From positions 1-37,698 of IMG/VR virus record IMGVR_UViG_3300012209_000327: a stretch of 37,698 nt of DNA. The stretch is one strand, 5' to 3'. The notes under the pieces were generated by a model. That model saw nothing but the letters and a program-made list of their open reading frames with translations. It ran no database searches and had not been told where the DNA came from. How positions within the stretch are numbered: position 1 is the first letter of the stretch; the number at the start of each line of letters is the position of its first letter. The stretch comes from a virus. The translations under genes and the position numbers were made by a program. Positions 7,416-14,985 of the stretch are shown here, one piece after another.

Positions 7416-8170
7416 TGTATCCACTCTATATTCCCAGTAAAGGACGGTCAACGACTGCCACAACTCCACGATTGTGTGAACGTTCTCATGTTTCCTATAT
7501 CCTTGTAGTTGAGCAGCAGGAATATGTTGCATACCAGAAATATTTTCCTGCTGCTCAAGAAATTCTGGTATTGCCAGAAAGTAATCAGGGTTTATGGTTT
7601 GCTCGTAACTGGATACTACAGTATGAACAGCAACATGGTGGAACATGGCATTGGGAATTAGACGATGATATTCGCTCGTTTTGGATACAAGATGCATCAC
7701 ATATACTCAAGAACACTGTTCTGGTATTAGAGCAGGCCGAAAAAGTTTGCCATGATCCACGTGTCGCACAAATTGGAATCTCTCGGAAGGCACGAAAATT
7801 TCCAAAGGTTCCCTATGTAGAAAACGATGCCTGCTATACCGTTGTCTGCAATCACACATCGAGAATACTTGAAGTGGGTCAGTATCGTCCTGGCGTACCT
7901 GAAGACACTGATATGTGTTTACAGCTTCTCACCAATGGATGGAAAACATTGCGTTGGGAGCACTATTCATTCGACTCTCCGTTTAACGGACAAGGAGAAG
8001 GTGGATTGCATGATGATTATGCCAATAAGAAAGATTCCATCTGGGCAGAAAACATGGTGAAATTGTGGGGTCCTGAACTATGCCATGTGGTTACTACTCC
8101 AGCAAAGCGAAAACGTGCAAATATTCGATGGGAGTATTTTTCTCATGTATCCGATCTACATAGTAAGTAA
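7415..8170 (+). CDS. TET-associated-type glycosyltransferase (TAGT), copy 1
   Basis: 251 aa from GTG 7415, which shares a base with the preceding stop. Features in order: YPLYIPSKGR nucleotide-sugar-binding start, VVEQQEY strand, LPESNQGLWFARN, the metal-binding ELDDDIRSFW (DDD at about 83-85), a Cys-containing VVCNHTS strand, PEDTDMCLQLLTNGW, and GGLHDDYANK before a final basic strand. This is the pattern I know for TET-associated glycosyltransferases of phages, GT-A-like enzymes predicted to glycosylate hydroxymethylated bases in DNA. No TET/JBP oxygenase is visible in this window. The sugar donor is unknown. Confidence 0.8.
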   Translation: MYPLYIPSKGRSTTATTPRLCERSHVSYILVVEQQEYVAYQKYFPAAQEILVLPESNQGLWFARNWILQYEQQHGGTWHWELDDDIRSFWIQDASHILKNTVLVLEQAEKVCHDPRVAQIGISRKARKFPKVPYVENDACYTVVCNHTSRILEVGQYRPGVPEDTDMCLQLLTNGWKTLRWEHYSFDSPFNGQGEGGLHDDYANKKDSIWAENMVKLWGPELCHVVTTPAKRKRANIRWEYFSHVSDLHSK

Positions 8171-8921
8171 GGGAAGAGCGGAAACAATATCCACTCCAAA
8201 AGTGTTGGATACTGTAGGTATTCCTTATACCTTTGTTCTTGAGCAACAAGAATATGAAGCATATCGCCACCACTTTCCACAGTCTCCCGTGGTGGTCTTG
8301 CCGGAATCACACAAGGGCATTGCATATGTGAGAAATTGGCTTCTTCAGTATGCAGCACAGCAAGGGCATACGTGGTACTGGATGATGGATGATGATATTC
8401 GAGGATTCTGGAAAGTGGAGCGGGGGGAGTATGTTCCTGCTGATGCAACAGTATTACTTGGTGCTGAAAAAGCCACGACCTGGGAAAATATCGTTCAGGT
8501 TTCTTTATGCACGAAATGGAAATCTGGACCAGCTAGAAAAGATCAGTATGTTTTAAATACGGACTGTTCTCGCGTCGTGTGTCAGCAAGCACAAATACTT
8601 TCGAAGTTTGCTGAATACTGCCCGGACCTTCCCCTATTTTCTGATGCGGATTTCACATTGCAGGCTCTTCATCGTGGATATCAAACAGTGACCTGGCAAA
8701 CATATGCGCAGTATACCTATTTCTGTGGTTCGAACAAGGGTGGATTGCATGAGACATATCGATCAGAAGATTTGCTTTTGTGGGCAGAGAAACTTCGTAG
8801 CCGTTGGGGAAAAGATATTGTGAAGATCAGGAAAAATAATGTTGGGAAACTTCGGCCGGACGTTCAGTGGAATTATTTTTCGGAAGGAGTAAAACGTGTA
8901 TCCGGTATACATCCCAAGTAA
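8145..8921 (+). CDS. TET-associated-type glycosyltransferase, copy 2
   Basis: 258 aa from ATG 8145, chosen because the family start (MYPIYIVSKGR) begins exactly there and GGGAG lies 10 bases upstream; it overlaps copy 1 by 26 bases. It keeps YWMMDDDIRGFWK as the metal site and GGLHETY near the end. The late acidic motif is SDADFTLQALHRGY instead of the EDTDM-type motif of copies 1 and 3, the most divergent version of this site. It may therefore differ in sugar, acceptor or activity. It overlaps copy 3 by 26 bases, preserving tight coupling. Confidence 0.78.
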   Translation: MYPIYIVSKGRAETISTPKVLDTVGIPYTFVLEQQEYEAYRHHFPQSPVVVLPESHKGIAYVRNWLLQYAAQQGHTWYWMMDDDIRGFWKVERGEYVPADATVLLGAEKATTWENIVQVSLCTKWKSGPARKDQYVLNTDCSRVVCQQAQILSKFAEYCPDLPLFSDADFTLQALHRGYQTVTWQTYAQYTYFCGSNKGGLHETYRSEDLLLWAEKLRSRWGKDIVKIRKNNVGKLRPDVQWNYFSEGVKRVSGIHPK

Positions 8922-9630
8922 AGGACGTGCGGAAACGGCTACTACTCCAAAGCTTCTTGAACAGGTAAATATTCCATACACTCTAGTTGTGGAACAGCAA
9001 GAAGCAAGAGACTATATAAAACATTTTCCAAATGCTCGTGTGACGGTACTGAATGAAAGTCATCGAGGAATTGCTTATGCAAGAAATGCTATCCTTGAGT
9101 ATGCGCGTTCAGATCATCCTGGTTGGTATTGGATGATTGACGACGACATTAAGCAGTTTTACAGACTACAGGACACTATATTTTTGAACGATACTGCACG
9201 AGTACTGGAAGATGTTGAAAAACTAGTAAATCAACATCAACGTCTTGCACAGGCAACGATTGGAAGAAAGAACCGTACAAAACAGAAACTTCCACTTTGT
9301 TGGAATGTAAGTTGTTGTGGATGTGTTTGTAACCATGCCGACCGGGTTGGAACCTATCGAGAACATGTGCAAGAAGATACGGATATGAGTCTCCAGGTGG
9401 TGAGTGCTGGATATATGACAGTGCAATTCAATCACATTGTGCTCTCTACTCCATTACGTGGTCAAAATACGGGGGGGTTGCAGGAAGCGTATGCCAGAAA
9501 AGATCCGCTTGAATGGTCCCAAAATCTTGTAAATATCTGGGGTTCTGCTATTTGTCGCATAAAAAAGACGAAAAGTGCTGTCAAAGTCCATGTGAACTGG
9601 GATTATTTTCCTAGCCCGTTGGAGAAATAA
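8896..9630 (+). CDS. TET-associated-type glycosyltransferase, copy 3
   Basis: 244 aa from GTG 8896 with GGAAGGAG just upstream inside copy 2. All family motifs are present: YPVYIPSKGRAETATTPKLL, VVEQQEARDY, LNESHRGIAYARN, YWMIDDDIKQFYR, the VCNHADR strand, QEDTDMSLQVVSAGY and GGLQEAYARKDP. It is one of the two copies closest to the family consensus. Like the others it lacks a signal peptide or membrane segment, consistent with a cytoplasmic enzyme acting on phage DNA or its precursors. Confidence 0.8.
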   Translation: MYPVYIPSKGRAETATTPKLLEQVNIPYTLVVEQQEARDYIKHFPNARVTVLNESHRGIAYARNAILEYARSDHPGWYWMIDDDIKQFYRLQDTIFLNDTARVLEDVEKLVNQHQRLAQATIGRKNRTKQKLPLCWNVSCCGCVCNHADRVGTYREHVQEDTDMSLQVVSAGYMTVQFNHIVLSTPLRGQNTGGLQEAYARKDPLEWSQNLVNIWGSAICRIKKTKSAVKVHVNWDYFPSPLEK

Positions 9631-9633
9631 AAT

Positions 9634-10353
9634 ATGATACCGCTCTATATTCCGACAAAAGGAAGATGGGACACTGCAACAACTCCAGCATTACTTGGAT
9701 CATATCCATATATTCTGGTGGTGGAAAAACAGGAAGAGCGGAATTATCGGGAAATTTTTCCTTCCACGGAAATTCTTGTGCTACCGGAATCTAACCAGGG
9801 TATAGCCTATGCCAGAAATTATATCAATCAACAAGAGTCCGAATGGTATTGGATGCTGGATGACGATCTTACCGGTTTGTATCGAAAAGGGGTTACTGGG
9901 AAATACAAGAAAGCAGACGGGTCTATTCTTCATGAGATGGAAAAATATCTCAATAATCAGATAGCACAGATGGGCCTGGTACTCCCCCGGTGGAAAGTTA
10001 GTCAAGATCTTTCGTGGAATAAAACATGTGGATGCATTGTCTGCAATCATGCAGGAAAACTAAGAGAGATTGGAGTTTCTTATAGACAAGGTGTTCCTGT
10101 CGATACAGATATGACACTGCAAATTTTAACTTCAGGCTATCGTACATTACGTCTTTCCAATTATGCCTTTACTATTCCACCACATGGAAGTAATAAAGGC
10201 GGTCTGTATGAAGTATATGCAAGTGGCGAAAAGAATCAGTGGCTTCTCAACTTTCAACAATACTGGGGAAAAGAACTGGTTACTTTAAAAAGAGGAAAAC
10301 AAGGAAAGATGTCTGCAAGAGTACATCTTGAAATGTTTATGGTAGAAAGTTAG
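9634..10353 (+). CDS. TET-associated-type glycosyltransferase, copy 4
   Basis: 239 aa from ATG 9634, three bases after copy 3 ends, with GGAG upstream. Motifs: IPLYIPTKGRWDTATTPALL, VVEKQEERNY, LPESNQGIAYARN, YWMLDDDLTGLYR, IVCNHAG, VPVDTDMTLQILTSGY, GGLYEVYASGEK. It is slightly shorter in the central part than the others. It ends the + strand modification block; a 285-base non-coding stretch separates it from the large terminase. Confidence 0.8.
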   Translation: MIPLYIPTKGRWDTATTPALLGSYPYILVVEKQEERNYREIFPSTEILVLPESNQGIAYARNYINQQESEWYWMLDDDLTGLYRKGVTGKYKKADGSILHEMEKYLNNQIAQMGLVLPRWKVSQDLSWNKTCGCIVCNHAGKLREIGVSYRQGVPVDTDMTLQILTSGYRTLRLSNYAFTIPPHGSNKGGLYEVYASGEKNQWLLNFQQYWGKELVTLKRGKQGKMSARVHLEMFMVES

Positions 10354-10638
10354 TCAGTTAGACTACCGTACATGCGCAAGTCAGAGTACACGGTTCTATA
10401 CGAAAGACAATGATCATCGCTGAACAATGTTAGGGGAATGCGGATTATCTGTTTATCTACCGTTCCAGGTTATTCTGTTGAGAAATGTAAAACCAAAGAT
10501 GAATACTACGGTTTTTGTTTTTGGAAAATTTTATCAGGCGAACACATATGTATGCATAATCCAGCGCTACAGAGCGCTCCAGCGCTAAATGGAAAAAAAT
10601 TGTAGCCAACATTTTCTAGGAAAAAGGTGTAGCGGAAG
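10354..10638. promoter_or_regulatory. Gap with AGCGCT palindrome triplet before terminase
   Basis: A 285-base stretch without a convincing gene. Three copies of the palindrome AGCGCT occur at 10563-10568, 10573-10578 and 10581-10586 (centre spacings 10 and 8), close to one DNA turn apart. Such arrays can be operators or packaging-recognition sites; lying upstream of the large terminase and downstream of a small terminase-like gene, either is possible. A weak -10-like CATAAT lies at 10555-10560. The terminase start has only a weak GCGGAAG ribosome site. Confidence 0.4.
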
Positions 10639-13368
10639 ATGGTAGTGACTGCGGAACAATTTCAAAATTATAGAACATTTGCCAATCTTTCAAAAGAAGA
10701 GAAATATCAGTTCATTGAAGGATTGAACGATGAAGAATCTCTGCAACTGAAATTCACCTGGGAAGCATGGGCACGTGACAAACAACTAGAACCACCTGGC
10801 GATTGGTGGAGTACCTGGCTCATACTTGCAGGCAGAGGATTCGGAAAATCGAGAACTGGCGCAGAATGGATTAGAAAACAGGTAGAAGCAGGAAGATACG
10901 GTAGAATTGCCATAGTTGGAAGAACAGCAGCAGATGTAAGAGATGTCATGCTGTATGGTGAGTCTGGGCTAGTTACAAATAGCCCTCCCTGGTTTATGCC
11001 GAAACATGAGGGAACACGTAGAAGACTCGTATGGCCGAACGGCGCTATTGCCACAACGTATAGTGCCGAGGAACCTAATTCAATGCGCGGACCGCAGCAC
11101 GACGCTGCCTGGTGTCTGGTAGGACATACTCTTGTCCTGATGTCTGACGGAACAGAAAAACCAATAGCAGAAATTCGTGTAGGAGATTACGTTCAAACCA
11201 GGTTAGGAGCCAAACGAGTAACCGGAAGCTCATTAATGGAAAAGAATACTAAGGTGTACCTACTACGTACCATGGACGGAAGAAATCTAGTAGGAACAGC
11301 CTCTCATAAGGTTTGGGAGACTGAAAAGGGGTTTATTCCCTTAGCATCTTTTTCAGAAGGAATGAACGTATGTGTGACGCATGCATCGAATTGGACGGCT
11401 ACATCTGGCATAAACGTGCCAGCAGAGACTACTACGAAAGACGCATCTTGTTGCACCGTTATGTTTGGGAACAAACGTACGGAAAAATACCAGAAGGATA
11501 TCATATCCATCACAGAAATGAAGATAAGACGGATAACCGACTGGAAAATTTGGAATTGCTTACACATGGGGAACACAGTTCTCTGCACTATTCAAGACTG
11601 GCTCCCTATAAAGAAAAAGCCTGGGCTAACGCTAAGAAATCAATGGATGAGAATAAGCACTTACGTATGCAGCGTGTCCTCACTTGTACCTATTGTGAGA
11701 AGGCATTCCATAGCCCTTCGGCCCACCCGACTAGTTTCTGTTCATCGGCCTGCGTTGAGGCTTACAGGTCAGGGGCTTTCAGGGGGGAGGTTAGGTTGTG
11801 CGAGTACTGCGGTGAGGAATATACAGCTACGAAGAGAGCACAGTTATACTGCTCGAAAAAGTGTAACGGGAGAGCTTCCGCACAGAGAGCCGGACAACTC
11901 GTGGTTCAATCAATCACCTGTGATTACTGCCAAAAAGTGTTTGAGTCGAAGAGAGCAAATGCTCGGTTCTGCTGTGATGGTTGCGCCAAAGCTTTCCACG
12001 CAACCAATCGTTACCGTAAAAAGATTAAAGAAAACTTATGATGTCTACGATATAACAGTTGAGGATGCCCATGAGTTTTTTGCAAATGGCATCCTCGTTC
12101 ATAACTGTGACGAAATATGTTTAACTGCGGGTTCCCAGGTGCTTACTTCGGAAGGTGAAAAACCGATTGAAGGTATTGTACCTGGGGATCTTATTTTAAC
12201 TAGGGTGGGTTTTAAAAGGGCGACTACAGCAGGGTGTACAAGTAAAAACTCCACTGTATCCCTTCTCCAGCTTTCTACTGGAAGATCTATTATGGGTACC
12301 GCGTCTCATCCAATATGGGTCCAGGGAAAAGGATTCTCTCCATTGGGAACTCTCCGGCCTGGGGATATTTTAATAGATGAGCAGAGTTCTGAAGTTTCCT
12401 GTGTTTCAGTAGCGAAACTTCATAATAAAATGGCAGTCTTTAACTTGGAGGTAGAGGACTGCCATGAGTATTTTGCAAACGGAATACTTACGCATAACTG
12501 TGCGTGGCGCACCTCAGATTCGCTAGATCAGCTTTTGCTCGGCCTCCGTCTCGGACCTCATCCACGTGTCATACTCACTACCACCCCCCGTCCAACGAAA
12601 GAGATCAAACAACTTGTCAAAATGAGTACGACCTATGTCACCAATGGGACTACTTATGAAAATCGTGATAATCTTGCCCAGATGTTCTTTGATCAAGTTA
12701 TTCGTAAGTTCGAAAACAGTCGCCTTGGACGCCAAGAACTACTAGCTCAATTATTGGATGATGCAGAAGGGGCATTATGGAAACGTGAAGCCATGATTGA
12801 GCAGTATCGTGTTGTGAAAGCTCCAGATCTGGTACGTGTAGTGGTTGGTGTGGACCCGGCAACAACATCTGAAGAAGATTCTGATGAGACTGGTATTGTT
12901 GTGGCAGGTCGTGGTGCTGATGGTCACTTGTATATTCTCGATGATCTTTCATTACGTGGCAGTCCTCAAGAATGGGCTACACAGGCTGTTACTGCTTACT
13001 ACAAATATCAGGCTGATCGCATTATTGGAGAATCTAACCAGGGTGGAGATATGGTAGAGAATACGATCAGGATGGTTGACAGATATGTGGCCTACAAGAA
13101 GGTTCATAGTAAGCGGGGGAAGTACGCTCGTGCTGAACCAGTTGCCGCATTGTATGAACAGGGGAGAGGTCATCATGTTGGCATGTTCCCTGAACTTGAG
13201 GATCAACTTTGTTCGTGGGAACAAGGTGTAGCAGAGTCGCCGGATCGTCTAGATGCTCTTGTTCATGCTGCAACTGAACTCATGTTAGAAGGATATAGTG
13301 GAGATGGTGGTGTAATCACCATGTCTTCACTCAATATTCCGGGTGACGAGTTCAACCCATTCTGGTAA
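10639..13368 (+). CDS. Terminase large subunit precursor with two inteins
   Basis: 909 aa precursor; removing two inteins leaves about 451 aa, normal for a large terminase. Exteins: Walker A LAGRGFGKSRTGAEW (about 63-77), YSAEEPNSMRGPQHDAAW before intein 1, then CDEI, intein 2, then CAWRTSDSLDQLLLGLRLG and the ATPase coupling motif TTTPRPTK. Joined, WCDEICAW forms Walker B with the catalytic Glu. The C-terminal RNase H-like nuclease begins at VVGVDPATTSEEDSDETG, with further acidic positions at IGESNQGGD and SPDRLDALVHA. The protein cuts and pumps DNA into the prohead as part of the packaging motor. Splicing of both inteins is needed to restore the ATPase site. Confidence 0.95.
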   Translation: MVVTAEQFQNYRTFANLSKEEKYQFIEGLNDEESLQLKFTWEAWARDKQLEPPGDWWSTWLILAGRGFGKSRTGAEWIRKQVEAGRYGRIAIVGRTAADVRDVMLYGESGLVTNSPPWFMPKHEGTRRRLVWPNGAIATTYSAEEPNSMRGPQHDAAWCLVGHTLVLMSDGTEKPIAEIRVGDYVQTRLGAKRVTGSSLMEKNTKVYLLRTMDGRNLVGTASHKVWETEKGFIPLASFSEGMNVCVTHASNWTATSGINVPAETTTKDASCCTVMFGNKRTEKYQKDIISITEMKIRRITDWKIWNCLHMGNTVLCTIQDWLPIKKKPGLTLRNQWMRISTYVCSVSSLVPIVRRHSIALRPTRLVSVHRPALRLTGQGLSGGRLGCASTAVRNIQLRREHSYTARKSVTGELPHREPDNSWFNQSPVITAKKCLSRREQMLGSAVMVAPKLSTQPIVTVKRLKKTYDVYDITVEDAHEFFANGILVHNCDEICLTAGSQVLTSEGEKPIEGIVPGDLILTRVGFKRATTAGCTSKNSTVSLLQLSTGRSIMGTASHPIWVQGKGFSPLGTLRPGDILIDEQSSEVSCVSVAKLHNKMAVFNLEVEDCHEYFANGILTHNCAWRTSDSLDQLLLGLRLGPHPRVILTTTPRPTKEIKQLVKMSTTYVTNGTTYENRDNLAQMFFDQVIRKFENSRLGRQELLAQLLDDAEGALWKREAMIEQYRVVKAPDLVRVVVGVDPATTSEEDSDETGIVVAGRGADGHLYILDDLSLRGSPQEWATQAVTAYYKYQADRIIGESNQGGDMVENTIRMVDRYVAYKKVHSKRGKYARAEPVAALYEQGRGHHVGMFPELEDQLCSWEQGVAESPDRLDALVHAATELMLEGYSGDGGVITMSSLNIPGDEFNPFW
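11113..12105 (+). other. Intein 1 in TerL, carrying an HNH gene out of frame
   Basis: Residues 159-489 of the precursor (331 aa). The start is Cys (CLVGHTLVLMSDGTEKPI) with block B GTASHKVW (TxxH). The end is DITVEDAHEFFANGILVHN followed by Cys, giving the standard His-Asn/Cys splice junction. The middle, about residues 245-455, has no intein or endonuclease similarity in the TerL frame because this DNA encodes the HNH protein at 11370-12041 in another frame. The intein frame nevertheless lacks stops, so the splicing domain should be translated with a long spacer. Confidence 0.9.
11370..12041 (+). CDS. HNH endonuclease encoded in another frame inside intein 1
   Basis: 223 aa from ATG 11370, with AGAAGGA at 11355-11361. 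RYVWEQTYGKIPEGYHIHHRNEDKTDNRLENLELLTHGEHSSLH is summarised by its key parts: IHHRNEDKTDNRLENL is the HNH core (HH, N, N), and LTHGEHS closes the site, typical of phage HNH homing nucleases. Three Cys-rich fingers follow: CTYCEKAFHSP, CEYCGEEYTA with CSKKC, and CDYCQKVFES. The gene sits at frame offset +2 relative to the terminase frame, so both frames are open over 224 codons. It likely drives homing of intein 1 but is made as a separate protein rather than as part of the intein. Confidence 0.88.
   Translation: MCDACIELDGYIWHKRASRDYYERRILLHRYVWEQTYGKIPEGYHIHHRNEDKTDNRLENLELLTHGEHSSLHYSRLAPYKEKAWANAKKSMDENKHLRMQRVLTCTYCEKAFHSPSAHPTSFCSSACVEAYRSGAFRGEVRLCEYCGEEYTATKRAQLYCSKKCNGRASAQRAGQLVVQSITCDYCQKVFESKRANARFCCDGCAKAFHATNRYRKKIKENL
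12118..12498 (+). other. Mini-intein 2 in TerL
   Basis: Residues 494-620 of the precursor (127 aa), only four extein residues (CDEI) after intein 1. It starts CLTAGSQVLTSEGEKPIEG, has block B GTASHPIW, and ends NLEVEDCHEYFANGILTHN followed by Cys. It lacks any endonuclease domain, near the minimum size for an autonomous splicing domain. It is clearly homologous to intein 1 in blocks A, B, F and G, suggesting both derive from a common ancestor or one arose by a jump to a neighbouring Cys codon. Confidence 0.9.
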
Positions 13369-13651
13369 AAATATTGCACAGTTTATATAAAAATATGGCA
13401 AATTACACTATTTTTGGTACTGTTATACGAGAAGTGGCCTTAGAGGGTTTACATGGGTCAATACACCTATGGGGTCATGAAAAGTCCAGAACAGCGTCCT
13501 AGAGCGATTATGAGCATTTTGGGAGTTACAGGTGTAAAATGACCTGTCTGAAATAGGGTATTTTAGAGTGAATGTGTGAAAATGTGGGAAATATCGAAAA
13601 GAGGCTACACTTATTTGTGTAATTGTAGTGAGAGTGTAATTGTTAGCAGAC
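13369..13651. repeat. Dispersed intergenic element, copy E1
   Basis: A 283-base non-coding gap between the convergent terminase gene and - strand operon. From 13429 it contains a block with GTGGCCTTAGAGGG and ACATGGGTCAATA that recurs with small changes in E2 (21557-21855) and E3 (23063-23372). Near the end it carries GTGTAATT boxes at about 13613 and 13633, and the inverted box AATTACAC near 13401. No open frame or strong hairpin was seen apart from the terminator that follows. Confidence 0.65.
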
Positions 13652-13679
13652 AAAAAAAACTCCCCTGTAACCAGGGGAG
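13652..13679 (-). terminator. Rho-independent terminator of - strand small-gene operon
   Basis: On the - strand: stem CTCCCCTG, loop GTTA, stem CAGGGGAG, then eight T. The perfect 8-bp GC-rich stem and T tract make this a clear terminator, 22 bases after the last gene of the operon. Confidence 0.93.
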
Positions 13680-13701
13680 CGAATTAGCGTAGCTAGGGGT
13701 A

Positions 13702-13980
13702 CTAGTTGAATTTTGCGATGACGTATTCGGCCAGTTCTGGGCTTATTTTGTGTATACCTTGTATGCGCCTGTTGCGGAACGATTGTTTGAAATCTTTAAG
13801 AATGTCGTATACTTTTTGCGAAAATAGCAACATGACTTTTTCTTTTGCTACCTGGTCAAGCGTCGAAAGCTTGTTGACAATCACAGAATTTGGTGCATCG
13901 AGAAAAATGTCAGCAATGGCATTTTCGTCTGAACCTGCTTTTTTAAGAAGTTTCGAAACTCTTCTTTCTTCTGATGTCAT
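13702..13980 (-). CDS. Small helical protein, last gene of the operon
   Basis: 92 aa. ATG 13980 is preferred over 14004 because AAGAAAGGA lies just before it. Predicted all-helical: TSEERRVSKLLKKAG, LDQVAKEKVMLLFSQKVYDIL and a C-terminal ISPELAEYVIAKFN. The SPELAE segment resembles VSSELAERLIDELNA of the gene at 15739, so it belongs to the helical class of this cluster. It is preceded by its own promoter (14039-14067) and followed by a strong terminator. Function unknown; possibly an early regulator or host-interaction protein. Confidence 0.8.
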   Translation of the reverse strand: MTSEERRVSKLLKKAGSDENAIADIFLDAPNSVIVNKLSTLDQVAKEKVMLLFSQKVYDILKDFKQSFRNRRIQGIHKISPELAEYVIAKFN

Positions 13981-14038
13981 GATTTTTTGTCCTTTCTTGA
14001 ACAACCAGCGAACTAAAATTTATTTATCTTGTATGAAT

Positions 14039-14067
14039 ACTATAGCATACTTTTACAGTTTTGTCAA
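14039..14067 (-). promoter_or_regulatory. sigma70 promoter upstream of 13980 gene
   Basis: On the - strand: -35 TTGACA (14062-14067), 17-base spacer, -10 TATAGT (14039-14044). It matches five similar - strand promoters in this window. Confidence 0.85.
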
Positions 14068-14117
14068 TCATATTTTCGTGAGTTTTCACGCTACTTTAAA
14101 ACCTCATGAACGCTGTT

Positions 14118-14303
14118 CTACCAGGGTATTTCCCATACTCCGTAGCACACTTTTCGAACAGTTCGTATTCCTATTATTTCTCCGAGTTGTACCTGGCCGA
14201 AGAATAGTCCGAATGGATCTTCATAGATGTTCCCGACTGTCATACTTGGCAAGAAAATGGTATGCGTTCTGTCGAGATAGATGGTTTGTGTTACTTCTCT
14301 CAT
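14118..14303 (-). CDS. Small beta-module protein
   Basis: 61 aa from ATG 14303, with AAAGGA at 14314-14319. It is a stand-alone version of the beta module found through this block: TQTIYLDRTHTIFLP, VGNIYEDPFGLFFGQ, and the closing VCYGVWEIPW. It aligns in order with the gene at 16533 (TILDKHRTIYQDNVEVVHIW) and with that at 22659. No Cys pair, membrane segment or enzyme motif. Function unknown. Confidence 0.75.
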   Translation of the reverse strand: MREVTQTIYLDRTHTIFLPSMTVGNIYEDPFGLFFGQVQLGEIIGIRTVRKVCYGVWEIPW

Positions 14304-14320
14304 GGTGTGATAGTTCCTTT

Positions 14321-14638
14321 CTATTCGGCTATTTCCCAATCGCGATGATCGAGCAGAACAACATCCTTGTTTCCGTACTGGCCGATCGTTATTCCATATT
14401 TCGAAATGACGTTTGTGATAGTTACACCGCTATAGAGTGGATGCCTTTTCTCGTTGACGATCTGCTGGTTTTCTCTGTCTTCCTGCTTGAACTTGTTCCA
14501 TGTAATGAGAATGGTCAGAATCTTCAGAGCTGCCTCCTTGTCAGTTCTATCTTCAGAAAGGATACCCACCCAGTTCTCACGGGGGAGGTTGGCGAGTTGG
14601 ATAATTTTGTAGGCTGCTTCTCTAGTGAGATTTTTCAT
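14321..14638 (-). CDS. Small helical plus beta-module protein
   Basis: 105 aa with AAAGGAA 10 bases before ATG 14638. The N-terminal half is helical (AAYKIIQLANLPRENW, KEAALKILTILITWNKF). The C-terminal half is the beta module: QQIVNEKRHPLYSGVTITNV, ISKYGITIGQYG, VVLLDHRDWEIAE, ending in the Trp-x-Ile signature. The KEAALKILTIL stretch resembles TEAALKIITLILQGEK in the neighbour at 14657, so the two are paralogues. Leu and Ser codons here avoid TTA, CTA and TCA, keeping the antisense + frame open. Function unknown. Confidence 0.8.
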   Translation of the reverse strand: MKNLTREAAYKIIQLANLPRENWVGILSEDRTDKEAALKILTILITWNKFKQEDRENQQIVNEKRHPLYSGVTITNVISKYGITIGQYGNKDVVLLDHRDWEIAE

Positions 14639-14656
14639 GATACTTATTTTCCTTTC

Positions 14657-14968
14657 TTAGCGAACCAGTTCCCATGTTCCATCTTCACAGAGATACACGC
14701 CTTCTTCAGCGTGAATACCGATGGTCATTCCGTGAAGTGTAATAATATCAGTCACCCATCCATCCTTGTCGAGAAGACGGTCGTTGTACATGATCGTCTG
14801 AACACCTTTCCAATCTGGAAGTTTTTCCCCCTGGAGAATAAGAGTGATAATCTTCAGAGCAGCTTCAGTGTTGAATTGCTTCAAGTATTCGAAACGCTTT
14901 GCCTCATCCATGGATCTGGCACGAACAGCATGGAAACGGAGCAAGTTAAAGGTTTTTATGGTCTGCAT
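14657..14968 (-). CDS. Small helical plus beta-module protein
   Basis: 103 aa, ATG 14968 preceded by AAGAAAGG. Helical N-domain (AKRFEYLKQFNTEAALKII) and beta module (VQTIMYNDRLLDKDGWVTDI, LHGMTIGIHAEEGVYLCEDGTWELVR). It has the same order as the 14321 gene: helix with EAALKI, then Q-x-I strand, hydrophobic-Gly-hydrophobic-x-Ile-Gly turn, then Gly-Thr-Trp-Glu-Leu. Function unknown; regulated with its neighbours from the upstream promoter at 15437. Confidence 0.8.
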   Translation of the reverse strand: MQTIKTFNLLRFHAVRARSMDEAKRFEYLKQFNTEAALKIITLILQGEKLPDWKGVQTIMYNDRLLDKDGWVTDIITLHGMTIGIHAEEGVYLCEDGTWELVR

Positions 14969-14985
14969 GTTTTGAATTACCTTTC

